Shown here in pieces: positions 1-7,868 of a stretch of DNA of 25,316 bases. The notes under the pieces are model-generated. The model had not been told where the DNA came from and made no database searches. It saw only the letters and a program-made list of their open reading frames with translations. Origin of the DNA: Candidatus Pacearchaeota archaeon. Lineage in GTDB: Archaea > Nanobdellota > Nanobdellia > Pacearchaeales > GW2011-AR1. The position numbers and the translations under genes were made by a program. The stretch lies in NCBI GenBank assembly GCA_018304205.1, contig JAGVWR010000020.1, positions 1-25,316 on the forward strand, in the 5' to 3' direction. Position 1 is the first letter of the stretch; each line of letters opens with the position of its first letter.

Positions 1-2
1 TC

Positions 3-152
3 AATGCACAAAAGAATGAATTATTATTCAGATTTTTAGCTTATAATGCAGAGAAACTAGTAAACCTCTCCGCTATTGAGGTTTACTTTCTACAGAGCTC
101 TGTCCATATTAAAGGCTTCGCAAGAAATCCTATTGCTTTAGCTGTAGGATAA
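3..152 (+). pseudogene. possible 3' remnant of an unidentified gene (transposase-like tail?)
   Basis: An open frame enters from the left edge and ends with TAA at 150-152, giving about 49 residues with no start codon in view. It reads NELLFRFLAYNAEKLVNL near its beginning, which loosely recalls the end of DDE transposases, where a conserved Asn-Glu pair is followed by a hydrophobic helix. That resemblance is weak. A 9-bp hairpin (60-68 with 78-86) lies inside the frame, which is unusual for coding sequence, so the frame may be fortuitous. The neighbouring hairpin-rich DNA makes a mobile-element origin plausible. Confidence 0.25.
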
Positions 153-172
153 ATTGTGGCGTAATCTATTTA

Positions 173-350
173 TGTCAAGAAACTTGACAGAAAACCACAC
201 CATTCATGATGTGGTCGTTTCTTGAGCATAAGAGAATTGATGAATTTTTCAATTCTCTGTGCAGAGAAATCCTTAAAAGATTTCTCATGCATCCAAAGCA
301 TGAGTGCCTTTTCAAACTCCACCTTTAAAGGTGGAGTGGCACATCATGCT
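173..350 (+). ncRNA. hairpin-rich non-coding region: structured RNA or IS200/IS605-like element end
   Basis: No convincing gene occupies 153-451. Instead there are consecutive inverted repeats: 173-179 with 183-189 (7 bp, loop AAA), 194-199 with 210-215, 231-240 with 249-258 (10 bp), 264-271 with 279-286 (8 bp), and a compound hairpin in which 297-303 pairs with 344-350, 304-308 with 338-342, and 316-337 is a perfect 22-nt palindrome. Some arms compete (175-183 with 217-225; 284-290 with 298-304). Terminal imperfect palindromes are known at IS200/IS605 ends and in TnpB-associated omegaRNAs, but no tnpA or tnpB is present. A structured RNA of another class is equally possible. Strand is uncertain. 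Confidence 0.4.
316..337. repeat. perfect 22-nt palindrome inside a longer hairpin
   Basis: The sequence is its own reverse complement, centred on TTTAAA and flanked by CTCCACC/GGTGGAG arms. It forms the tip of the compound hairpin at 297-350. No T-run follows, so a simple intrinsic terminator is not supported. Confidence 0.8.
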
Positions 351-451
351 TTTGATATTAAATTTATCTTTTTTTACGACTAAAAAGTAACTAAATTTAG
401 CCAGAAAAATAAATCAGAAAGAGTTAAAAAGAATTCAAATGAATAATTTAA

Positions 452-1903
452 ATGAATAGTGTTGACGGTCTAGATCCTGAACTAGCAGAAAAACAAGCCT
501 TTGATATTGTAACAGAATTCATGGAATCAATAGATAATGGGAATACCTCATTTGATAAGATTGATGAGTTAATGCCTTTAGCCTTTAATGAAAATGAGGA
601 AATTTCCAGAAGAATGATTGAACCAGTATTTGGAGTTCTCATAAATAATCTTAAAAAATCTTTTAAGAAAAGCGATGGAGATCTATTTCTTAAGATATTC
701 CCTAAATTTATACTAGAAGCGAAGAAAAGTTCAGAAATAGTCGAGAAGTGGTTTGAGAGAATGAATATTTCAAAGATAAATTCTCAGGAAGATCTATATA
801 AAAGAAGCATAAAATTAAGAAATCAACAAAAATCAATATCTCCTCAAGAAAGAGACAATATAAAGAAAGTAATAGTCTTATCAAGGAATACGATAGGGGC
901 GGAGGCATATATTAATGGAATAATAATCTCTCGTCTTTTAGAAAATTTAAAGAACGCTCAGATAATTTTTTTAGATACTGCAAACGTAGGTAAACATATA
1001 TTTAATCATCCAAGAATAAACTCTATCACTAGTTTTATCAATTCTGATGGGAAAGAAGTCAGTTTAGTATGGGACAGGCATAATATTAAAGTTTTAGAAA
1101 GATTCGAATATACTGCAAATTTGTCAGAATTCATAGATTTAGAAACGCGAAAATTAAAGAAGGAAGAGTTCATGGTTTTCGATGCAGACACAAGATTATC
1201 CCAAACAGGAGCTATGCCTATATGTGATGAAGCAAACCATTATTTTATAGATTCTGCAACAGAAGGCAGTAAGTTTGGAAATGTGGAAAATTTCGGATCA
1301 CTTTGTAACAATTATTTAAATAAAATCTTTCAGGAAAAAAAATTGAATCATCCCAAGATATACTTGCCAGAGAATGAAAAGAATATTGCGAAAGATTTTA
1401 GGAATAATTTACCAAGAGATAAGAAGATAATCATGATTCATCTTGGATCAGGTCTAAAAAATAAGACACTTTCAGCAGAATTTGAGCAACATCTTGTCCT
1501 AAACTCCTTTAAATTTGGGGTTCCATTAATTATAAAATCTCCAGTTGAATGGGAAATTGAGAAGATACAAAATCTGATAGGCTTTTTGGAGAGAAATGGA
1601 AAAAAAGAAGGAAAAGATTTTTTCACATTTAAAGGACCTTTATCAACATTTGTTGCGCTAATAAGTGAAATGGACTTGTGCATTGGTTATGATTCTCAAA
1701 GCCAACACATGGCCGCATCATTAGGAATTCCATTTATAACTTTATTTACAGGACACATAAATAGAGCCTTCTTGAAAAGATGGACTCCCATATCAAAGAA
1801 TTTTTCAAGAATTATTGAGGTTGATAAGGAATTAGTAAATCACGAAGAGGACGCATTAAGAAAAACAATTCATCATATGGAAGAATTCTTTCAAAAAGCG
1901 TAA
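452..1903 (+). CDS. GT9-like (heptosyltransferase fold) glycosyltransferase, divergent
   Basis: This 483-residue protein has an N-terminal helical stretch (about residues 1-140) without recognisable motifs, followed by a GT-B fold. The nucleotide-sugar half shows MIHLGSGLKNKTL (about 329-341), and near residues 409-434 is IGYDSQSQHMAASLGIP, which matches the family 9 signature (D-x-x-x-x-H-x-A-x-x-x-G-x-P). Family 9 enzymes such as heptosyltransferases move an ADP- or UDP-linked sugar to a lipid-linked glycan on the cytoplasmic face. At 483 residues it is longer than the usual 330-360, the excess being the N-terminal part. The next gene downstream is another family 9 member, so the two may add successive sugars. 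The start at 452 lacks a Shine-Dalgarno. The exact substrate is unknown. Confidence 0.7.
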   Translation: MNSVDGLDPELAEKQAFDIVTEFMESIDNGNTSFDKIDELMPLAFNENEEISRRMIEPVFGVLINNLKKSFKKSDGDLFLKIFPKFILEAKKSSEIVEKWFERMNISKINSQEDLYKRSIKLRNQQKSISPQERDNIKKVIVLSRNTIGAEAYINGIIISRLLENLKNAQIIFLDTANVGKHIFNHPRINSITSFINSDGKEVSLVWDRHNIKVLERFEYTANLSEFIDLETRKLKKEEFMVFDADTRLSQTGAMPICDEANHYFIDSATEGSKFGNVENFGSLCNNYLNKIFQEKKLNHPKIYLPENEKNIAKDFRNNLPRDKKIIMIHLGSGLKNKTLSAEFEQHLVLNSFKFGVPLIIKSPVEWEIEKIQNLIGFLERNGKKEGKDFFTFKGPLSTFVALISEMDLCIGYDSQSQHMAASLGIPFITLFTGHINRAFLKRWTPISKNFSRIIEVDKELVNHEEDALRKTIHHMEEFFQKA

Positions 1904-1911
1904 AACAATAA

Positions 1912-1920
1912 TTTTTAAAA
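1912..1920 (+). promoter_or_regulatory. TATA-like box, leaderless promoter for the gene at 1942
   Basis: TTTTTAAAA is centred about 26 bp upstream of the ATG at 1942 and there is no Shine-Dalgarno, which fits archaeal leaderless transcription. It lies in the short gap after the preceding gene, so the two family 9 genes may be transcribed separately. Confidence 0.5.
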
Positions 1921-1941
1921 CGGCTTAATTCATCAATAATT

Positions 1942-2934
1942 ATGCTAAAATATAATAAAAAGAATATAAAGAAGATTCTGATTTTAAAGAACGATAAGAT
2001 TGGTGATATGATAGTTTCATCCGGATTTATTAGGGAAATTAGAAAGGCATATCCTCAAGCAAAGATCACTCTTATCGCATCAGAGGCAAATAGAAATCTA
2101 ATTGAGAAAAGCAATTATTACGATAAGATGTTGACCCTAAACTATACGTTGACAAATTATAAAGAATTTAAGGATTTTCTTAAGATGGCTCTTAAACTAA
2201 GAAGAGATCATTTTGATCTGGGAATAGATTTACGAGGAAGTATATACAACATTTTTTTCCTATTATTCCTAGCTGGAGTGAAAATAAGAGCCGGGATGTA
2301 TAATAGAGATTTATCAAGAATCTTTCTGAATGGAGGAATAAAAAAGGATAGATCCCCGGGAAATCATTGTATATTCTTGCGCCTTAGATTGATGAACGAA
2401 GTTTTAGGGATTAAGACAAAGAATTATTGGCCATCTATTATAACAACAAAAGAAGATAAAAAGACCTTAGATGAGGTTTTAAGTAAAAATGATTTGCAAA
2501 AAAAGAGATATATATGCATAATTCCAGATGCGAGTTATCCAGAAAAACAATGGCCATTTGAGCAATGGGATTCACTAATAAAATATATACAATCAACATA
2601 TCCTAAATATAAAATTGTAGTAACTGGAGGAGATATGGAAAAACTAAGTTGGTTTAAGAAAAGAAATCCTACAATTAAACTATTAAAAACTCACTTGAGA
2701 GCAGCCTCTCTTTTATTTAAAAACAGTAACTTAGTGATTGCTCAAGATGGTGGGCCAATGCATATGGCTTGGGCATCAAAAACAAAAGTAATTGCAATAA
2801 TTGCAGCAGGAAGAATACCCGTGCATTATTTTAAACCATTAGGAAAAAATGCAGACACTGTGGCTGCATATGTAAAGAAATTAAAGTTTGAAGAAGTTAT
2901 TCCTCACGTAAATAAAGCCTTAAAGAAAAATTAA
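1942..2934 (+). CDS. GT9 family glycosyltransferase (heptosyltransferase-like)
   Basis: The 330-residue length is normal for family 9. The N-terminal Rossmann half begins ILILKNDKIGDMIVSSGFIREI (residues 12-33 region), the characteristic K-x-D-x-x-G-D motif of ADP-heptose:LPS heptosyltransferases. Near residue 195 is IPDASYPEKQWPFEQW, matching the P-G-x-x-x-x-x-K-x-W-P donor region, and residues about 264-284 read AQDGGPMHMAWA, the D-G-G-P-M-H acceptor/catalytic motif. In archaea such enzymes most likely build surface or N-linked glycans rather than LPS. The gene ends convergently with the epimerase gene, overlapping it by 4 bp. Family is confident, sugar specificity is not. Confidence 0.85.
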   Translation: MLKYNKKNIKKILILKNDKIGDMIVSSGFIREIRKAYPQAKITLIASEANRNLIEKSNYYDKMLTLNYTLTNYKEFKDFLKMALKLRRDHFDLGIDLRGSIYNIFFLLFLAGVKIRAGMYNRDLSRIFLNGGIKKDRSPGNHCIFLRLRLMNEVLGIKTKNYWPSIITTKEDKKTLDEVLSKNDLQKKRYICIIPDASYPEKQWPFEQWDSLIKYIQSTYPKYKIVVTGGDMEKLSWFKKRNPTIKLLKTHLRAASLLFKNSNLVIAQDGGPMHMAWASKTKVIAIIAAGRIPVHYFKPLGKNADTVAAYVKKLKFEEVIPHVNKALKKN

Positions 2935-3968
2935 GCTAATGGATTAATCCTATTCTTCGCGTTTGGATACTCAGTTCTTAATCTTTTGTAGAATTCTGGT
3001 AAGCCTTCTTCAATTTCAACATTTTCCCATATCACTGGTTCCATTGGTCCAACATTCTTAGCCCACATTGCCATTCTCTTTATACCTTCTTCTAGTGGAG
3101 TTATATCTTCAAAATCTAAAATTCTTTTCGCTTTATCTGTTTTAGAATACGCATGCTGCACTTCTTTTCTTGGAGGCAAGTATTCTATTTCTGAATCTGA
3201 TTCCATAGCTTCCTTTGTAATTCTTGCAAGTTGATTAACACTATAAAATTTACTTGCACCAATATTTATTATTTGATTATTTGCTTTTTCTATGAATGCA
3301 GATCTTGCAATGCATGGAGCAACATCTCCTATGTAAGAAAATGCTCTAGTCTGTTCTCCATCACCATATATTGGAATTGTTTTTCCCTGCATTATTCTAT
3401 TCATGAAAATTCCTAATACATTTCTGTAGGGGTCACCCATAAATTGTCTTTCACCATAAACGTTAAATGGTCTTAAAATAACGTGCTCTAGTCCAAATCT
3501 TTTGTAGGCATCTTCCAAATCAAGTTCGACTGTTCTCTTTGCAATTCCATAAGGGTCGTCAGGTCTTGGAGTATCTTCCTCGCTAAATGGCGGATTACCT
3601 TGCCCATACACAGCAATAGAAGATGTAAAAACAAACTTCTTTACTTTGTTTTTTATTGCAGCATTAATTAAATTAATGGATCCTATTACATTATTAGTAT
3701 AATTAAATCTTCTAACAAAAGGAGATAAACCTTCAGCGGCATAGGCTGCAAGATGATAAACTATATCCTTATCTTTAATTAAAGAGTCCATTAATTTATG
3801 GTCAGTTATGGAGGCCTTCACAAATGTTATATTTCTATTCAAATTTCTTTCAAGTCCTCCAGATAAATCATCAACAACGCTTACTTCATGCCCCTCATTA
3901 ACAAGGTAATCAACAACATGGCTACCAATAAATCCTGCACCGCCCAACACAAGAATCCTTTTTTCCAT
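2931..3968 (-). CDS. NAD-dependent nucleotide-sugar epimerase/dehydratase (extended SDR)
   Basis: The 345-residue protein starts with the Rossmann motif GGAGFIG (residues 9-15), has the acidic DD at about 33-34 that holds the NAD ribose, the YHLAAYAA motif at 71-78, the catalytic Ser in TSSIAVYG (115-122) and the YxxxK pair Tyr140/Lys144. These mark the extended short-chain dehydrogenase family of UDP-glucose 4-epimerase, dTDP-glucose 4,6-dehydratase and UDP-glucuronate decarboxylase. UDP-hexose 4-epimerase is the simplest guess, but the motifs do not distinguish members. It would supply activated sugars to the neighbouring glycosyltransferases. The promoter is divergent from the gene at 4061, with its own TATA box. 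Confidence 0.85.
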   Translation of the reverse strand: MEKRILVLGGAGFIGSHVVDYLVNEGHEVSVVDDLSGGLERNLNRNITFVKASITDHKLMDSLIKDKDIVYHLAAYAAEGLSPFVRRFNYTNNVIGSINLINAAIKNKVKKFVFTSSIAVYGQGNPPFSEEDTPRPDDPYGIAKRTVELDLEDAYKRFGLEHVILRPFNVYGERQFMGDPYRNVLGIFMNRIMQGKTIPIYGDGEQTRAFSYIGDVAPCIARSAFIEKANNQIINIGASKFYSVNQLARITKEAMESDSEIEYLPPRKEVQHAYSKTDKAKRILDFEDITPLEEGIKRMAMWAKNVGPMEPVIWENVEIEEGLPEFYKRLRTEYPNAKNRINPLA

Positions 3969-3989
3969 TTATTTTTACAAATACGTCGG

Positions 3990-3998
3990 TTTATAATG
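3990..3998 (-). promoter_or_regulatory. TATA-like box for the epimerase gene starting at 3968
   Basis: Read on the minus strand the sequence is CATTATAAA, centred about 26 bp upstream of the ATG, giving a leaderless arrangement within the 92-bp divergent spacer. Confidence 0.5.
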
Positions 3999-4033
3999 AT
4001 TTCTGTGAGAGAGTATAACTGAATAATAAACTA

Positions 4034-4040
4034 TTTATAA
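4034..4040 (+). promoter_or_regulatory. TATA-like box for the GT2 gene starting at 4061
   Basis: TTTATAA is centred 24 bp upstream of the ATG, with no Shine-Dalgarno between. It would start the four-gene run 4061-7868. Confidence 0.55.
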
Positions 4041-4060
4041 GCGAAAAAACCCTAGTTTTC

Positions 4061-4768
4061 ATGTGGAAAAGAAAGAAAGTTTCAGTAGTCTTCCCTTGTT
4101 ATAATGAAGAGAAGAATATAAAGAAAGCCATAGAAGAGTTCTTTTCCAGTGGTTTTGTGGATGAAATTATAGCAGTAGATAATAATTCTAAAGATAACTC
4201 TGCAAAAGAAATTAAAAAAACAAAAGCAAAATATGTTAACGAAAGAAGGCAAGGGTACGGAAATGCACTCATAAGGGGCTTGGCAGAAGCAACAGGAGAT
4301 TTTATCATTATGGCCGAGCCAGACAACAGCTTTCTTGGAAAGGATGTACAGAAATTATTAGTTTACGCAGACGATTTTGAGGTTGTTTTTGGAACAAGAA
4401 CTTCAAAATCATTAATTTGGAGTAGAGCAAAAATGGAGGGATTTTTACGTTATGGTAATACTGCTGTTGCAAAACTTCTAGAGTACCTTCATAACGGTCC
4501 ATGTCTGACAGATGTAGGTTGTACAATGAAACTAATTAAAAGAGAATCTTATGAAAAAATTGCTCATAAATTAAACATAGGAGATTCAAGATTCTCTCCT
4601 CATTTCATGATAGTTTGTATTCGTTCAAGATTAAAATGTGTAGAAATACCAGTAAACTACAGAGAAAGAATTGGAGAGTCAAAGATAACTTCAAATTTCT
4701 GGAAATCTTTCAAATTGGGCATGAGAATGATATTAATGATAATAAAATCCAGGTTAGAAAGAGTTTAA
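4061..4768 (+). CDS. GT2 family glycosyltransferase, dolichyl-phosphate sugar synthase-like
   Basis: The 235-residue GT-A domain starts KVSVVFPCYNEEKNI (6-20), then VDNNSKDNS (39-47) for the nucleotide, RRQGYGNALIRGL (62-74), and the metal-binding region IIMAEPDNSF (82-91). Later motifs TDVGCTMKLIKRE and the RIGESKIT loop also match the DPM1/polyprenyl-phosphate transferase group. The usual D-x-D is E-P-D here. There is no membrane anchor. The expected role is to charge dolichyl phosphate with a sugar on the cytoplasmic face, producing the donor used by GT-C enzymes such as the one at 5404. First gene of a tight run: the next ORF starts one base after the stop. Confidence 0.85.
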   Translation: MWKRKKVSVVFPCYNEEKNIKKAIEEFFSSGFVDEIIAVDNNSKDNSAKEIKKTKAKYVNERRQGYGNALIRGLAEATGDFIIMAEPDNSFLGKDVQKLLVYADDFEVVFGTRTSKSLIWSRAKMEGFLRYGNTAVAKLLEYLHNGPCLTDVGCTMKLIKRESYEKIAHKLNIGDSRFSPHFMIVCIRSRLKCVEIPVNYRERIGESKITSNFWKSFKLGMRMILMIIKSRLERV

Positions 4769-4769
4769 G

Positions 4770-5414
4770 ATGGATTATCAGAATTATTCAAAAGTTAGAT
4801 TTAAGTTCAGAAGAGATAGAAATATAGTTTGGCAAGAAATTGTTTTATATCTAAGCAGATTTATAAAAAGAGATTCAACAATTTTAGATCTTGGTTCAGG
4901 ATACTGTGATTTTATAAATTTAGTAAATGCCAAAAAGAAATTCGCCCTAGATAAGTATATTGATCCAAATAAATTTGCCTCAAATGAAGTGATTAAAATA
5001 AAAGGGGATTATAAAAATATGAGTAAAAAAATTGAAAATAATAGTCTAGATGTAATTTTTGCAAGCAATTTCTTCGAGCATCTTAGCGACTTTGATCTTG
5101 AAAATTATGTAAAAATAATCAAGACAAAGCTTAAGCCTCTTGGATTATTAATTCTCCTTCAACCAAATTTTAAATATGCCTATAAAGAGTATTTTGATGA
5201 TTATACACATGTTAAAGCTTGGAGTGATGTGAGCCTTCCAGACTTTATCAAAACAAAAGGTTTTGGTATTCTAAAAGTCTCTCCAAAATTTATCCCATTT
5301 AGCCTAAAATCAAGACTTCCAAAGAATAGATTTTTAATAAGAATGTATTTAAGAAGTCCAATTAAACCGTTTGGAAAGCAAATGCTTGTGATCGCAAGAA
5401 AAAATGAGAAATAG
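4770..5414 (+). CDS. class I SAM-dependent methyltransferase
   Basis: The 214-residue protein carries motif I as ILDLGSGYCDF (38-48) and the post-II region DVIFASNFFEHL (94-105), a pattern of small-molecule or sugar methyltransferases. The ATG lies one base after the stop of the GT2 gene, and the end overlaps the next gene by 11 bp, so the genes are almost certainly co-transcribed and translationally coupled. In this context it probably methylates a sugar of the glycan or its lipid-linked precursor. The substrate cannot be read from the sequence. Confidence 0.8.
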   Translation: MDYQNYSKVRFKFRRDRNIVWQEIVLYLSRFIKRDSTILDLGSGYCDFINLVNAKKKFALDKYIDPNKFASNEVIKIKGDYKNMSKKIENNSLDVIFASNFFEHLSDFDLENYVKIIKTKLKPLGLLILLQPNFKYAYKEYFDDYTHVKAWSDVSLPDFIKTKGFGILKVSPKFIPFSLKSRLPKNRFLIRMYLRSPIKPFGKQMLVIARKNEK

Positions 5415-7083
5415 AGACGTCTATATTATACTAGTAGCAATATTAACAATAAATGCAGTATTTTTTATTTTATCAGCAAATCAACCATTTCAAGGTGATG
5501 AAGTTGTTTTCCCAGAATGTGCAAAACAGGTAATTGAAACAGGAAAACCAATAATAAATCATAGTATTTATAGACCAAATTTTGAATGTCTTTGGCATCC
5601 TCCACTTTATATTTATCTTTTATCAGCCAATATTTCAATTTTTGGGGATAATAATTACTCAATAAGAGCAGTCCAGGGTTTTTTCAGTCTTCTTTCAATA
5701 ATTCTTGTTTTTTTCATAACTAAGAATATCTTCAAAGAAAAAGATTTCAAAGATGAAGCAAGTTTACTTGCAGCATTTCTTTATGCTCTAAGTCCTCTCT
5801 TAATTCAGGGTTCAATAGTAACCGATATTGACGGAGGATTGCTTAACTTTGTCACTTTATTATTTTTGTTCTTTTTTGTCAGAAATTCAAGTTTTTATGT
5901 TTTAGTTCCTTCTTTATTGCTAGTCTTCTGGAGTAAGTTTTCTAGTCCAGTAATATTGTTTGTGGGGATTATGGCCTATTATATTGTAAATAAAGAGTGG
6001 AAAAAGTCAGCAAAAATAATCTCTCTTTTTGTTATAACCGCAATACTATTCATGATTACTTTTTGGATCTATTCTTCCTCATTCGATTTAGATTTCTTCG
6101 GTCCGACAGGAAATGTATTTAGCAAGGAAAGAGTTTCATCAAATAGATTTACTTACCTTGGTTTTGTAAAATCTGCCTGGGCATTAAAATCATTTTCATA
6201 TTTTGTCATTCCATTCTTTGTTTTGCTTTTCTTGCTTCTATCATTCTACTTCTATAAAGATCTGATAAGTAAGAAAGATTGGGATAAAACAGAAAGAAAA
6301 TTGTTAATTTTCAATTTAATTTCTCTCTCAGGGATTGCAATGTTCACTTATTTAGGTGCAAGTGCATGGGGTTTCCCAAAACACTTCCATGCAGCACTAG
6401 CTCCAATGTTTATCTTTACTGTTGGAGCTTTATTCCTAAAGAAAAAAGAAATTTTGACATTTTTCGAGAATAAAAGAAATATTATCTTAATAGCTATTTT
6501 ATTCGTAATATTAGCTTTTTATGTTTTGATATTTATTACAGATCCGCTTATGCCAGAATTTGATGCTACAGCAAAAGCTGCAGATTTAGGATATGCCATA
6601 GTATCAATCTTGAAGACTTTTACACTTTATGTTTTAATTCCATTAATAATTGCATCAATTGTATTCTATTTTGTTAAAGGTTATTCAAAGACAGATAAAA
6701 TATTAATCTTGTTGTTGCTTCTTGTTATTTTCTTTTCTATTTATATTAATATTTTACATGCTTCAACATCACACTCTTCTTATTATCGTTATGGAGATAC
6801 TGGTGTTTTAGAAACTGTAAATTATATAAAACAAAATAATATAGATTCAAGACAAGTTGCAACTTACGGAAATATAGGATATTACTTCGGGATGTCTAAT
6901 TATTATGACATTATATTTGTTTATTTAGATGAGAATACTTTTAAAGAAAAAGTAATAGAAAATAACGATATAAGATATATAATTATATTTCAGAGAGATA
7001 TAGATAGAATAGGTGAAGATAACATGGCAAAATTTAAATTCACCAAGCAAATAGGAAGTTATCTGATTTATGAAAAAGTGTAG
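5404..7083 (+). CDS. GT-C membrane glycosyltransferase (GT39/ArnT-PMT-like)
   Basis: The 559-residue polytopic protein starts with one membrane helix (about 6-24) followed by a loop with QGDEVVFPE (30-38), the acidic pair typical of dolichyl-phosphate-dependent GT-C enzymes, and CLWHPPLYIYLLS (62-74), the P-P-L-Y motif of the PMT/ArnT family. About ten more hydrophobic helices follow, then a soluble C-terminal part of about 110 residues. Such enzymes take a sugar from a polyprenyl-phosphate donor outside the cell and transfer it to a lipid or protein. The GT2 gene upstream could supply that donor. The WWDYG motif of AglB/STT3 is absent, so it is not the oligosaccharyltransferase. Confidence 0.8.
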   Translation: MRNRDVYIILVAILTINAVFFILSANQPFQGDEVVFPECAKQVIETGKPIINHSIYRPNFECLWHPPLYIYLLSANISIFGDNNYSIRAVQGFFSLLSIILVFFITKNIFKEKDFKDEASLLAAFLYALSPLLIQGSIVTDIDGGLLNFVTLLFLFFFVRNSSFYVLVPSLLLVFWSKFSSPVILFVGIMAYYIVNKEWKKSAKIISLFVITAILFMITFWIYSSSFDLDFFGPTGNVFSKERVSSNRFTYLGFVKSAWALKSFSYFVIPFFVLLFLLLSFYFYKDLISKKDWDKTERKLLIFNLISLSGIAMFTYLGASAWGFPKHFHAALAPMFIFTVGALFLKKKEILTFFENKRNIILIAILFVILAFYVLIFITDPLMPEFDATAKAADLGYAIVSILKTFTLYVLIPLIIASIVFYFVKGYSKTDKILILLLLLVIFFSIYINILHASTSHSSYYRYGDTGVLETVNYIKQNNIDSRQVATYGNIGYYFGMSNYYDIIFVYLDENTFKEKVIENNDIRYIIIFQRDIDRIGEDNMAKFKFTKQIGSYLIYEKV

Positions 7084-7088
7084 ACAAA

Positions 7089-7868
7089 ATGATAAGAAAA
7101 ATAAAGACTCTATTTAAAGCAATTTTTTTGATAAAAAACTTTAATGCTTATTTAACAGATTATCTTAAACTAACAAATAAAGATAGATTGCTTTACAGGC
7201 TAAGAAATGGCGTAAAGTATGTAACAAGGCCAAAAACAACTGATAGATTTATAATTAATGAGATTTGGATACATAAATCATATACACCTAATGGATTTAA
7301 TATAAAAGATAAAGATATAGTAATTGATATCGGTGCCCATATAGGAGTTTTCTCAGTATTTGCAGCCCATTATGCAAAAAATGGAAAAGTTTATTCTTTT
7401 GAGCCATCGAATGAAAATTTTTCTTTGTTAAAGAAGAATTTAGAAATAAATAAATTAAACAATTTAGAGATTTTTAATAAAGCAGTTTCTAATAAATCAG
7501 GAAATAAGATTTTTTACATTTCAGAGTCAAAAAATAAGGGAAGTAATTCTCTCTACCCAATAAAAAATTCGAATAAAATTAGTGTGCCTGCAGTTTCATT
7601 TGCAAATTTTATTAAATCCAAAAAATTAAAGAAAATTAATTTCCTAAAGATGGATTGTGAAGGAGGAGAATATAAGATTTTATTTAATTGTCCAAAAAAT
7701 GTTCTCCGAAGTATAGAAAAAATAAGCATGGAATATCACAATTTAAATGAAAAATTCAATGGAAAAACAATGAAATCCTTCCTTGAATCAAATGGTTTTT
7801 TAATTAAGATTATTCCAGATCCAAATAAAGGAATAATTTATGCAAAAAGGGCAAATAAGATTATCTAA
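7089..7868 (+). CDS. FkbM family SAM-dependent methyltransferase
   Basis: The 259-residue protein has an N-terminal region of about 75 residues, then the SAM motif VIDIGAHIGVFSVFAA (78-93), the motif II acid in YSFEPSNENF (102-111), and the FkbM-typical FLKMDCEGGEY near residue 195. FkbM enzymes O-methylate sugars and other secondary metabolites. The gene lies 5 bp after the GT-C gene as the last member of the 4061-7868 run, and its end overlaps the convergent flippase gene by 8 bp. A second sugar methyltransferase in the same operon suggests a multiply methylated glycan. Confidence 0.85.
   Translation: MIRKIKTLFKAIFLIKNFNAYLTDYLKLTNKDRLLYRLRNGVKYVTRPKTTDRFIINEIWIHKSYTPNGFNIKDKDIVIDIGAHIGVFSVFAAHYAKNGKVYSFEPSNENFSLLKKNLEINKLNNLEIFNKAVSNKSGNKIFYISESKNKGSNSLYPIKNSNKISVPAVSFANFIKSKKLKKINFLKMDCEGGEYKILFNCPKNVLRSIEKISMEYHNLNEKFNGKTMKSFLESNGFLIKIIPDPNKGIIYAKRANKII

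Noticed and set aside
316..337. 22-nt palindrome as an intrinsic terminator
   Set aside because: No T-run follows, archaea seldom use hairpin terminators, and the palindrome is nested in a longer paired structure.
4615..4827. Plus-strand 70-codon frame bridging the GT2 and methyltransferase genes
   Set aside because: Out of frame with two strong genes and without motifs; a chance frame in AT-rich DNA.
5404..7083. GT-C protein as the oligosaccharyltransferase AglB/STT3
   Set aside because: No WWDYG motif, and it is much shorter than AglB; the GDE and HPPLY motifs fit PMT/ArnT-type enzymes.
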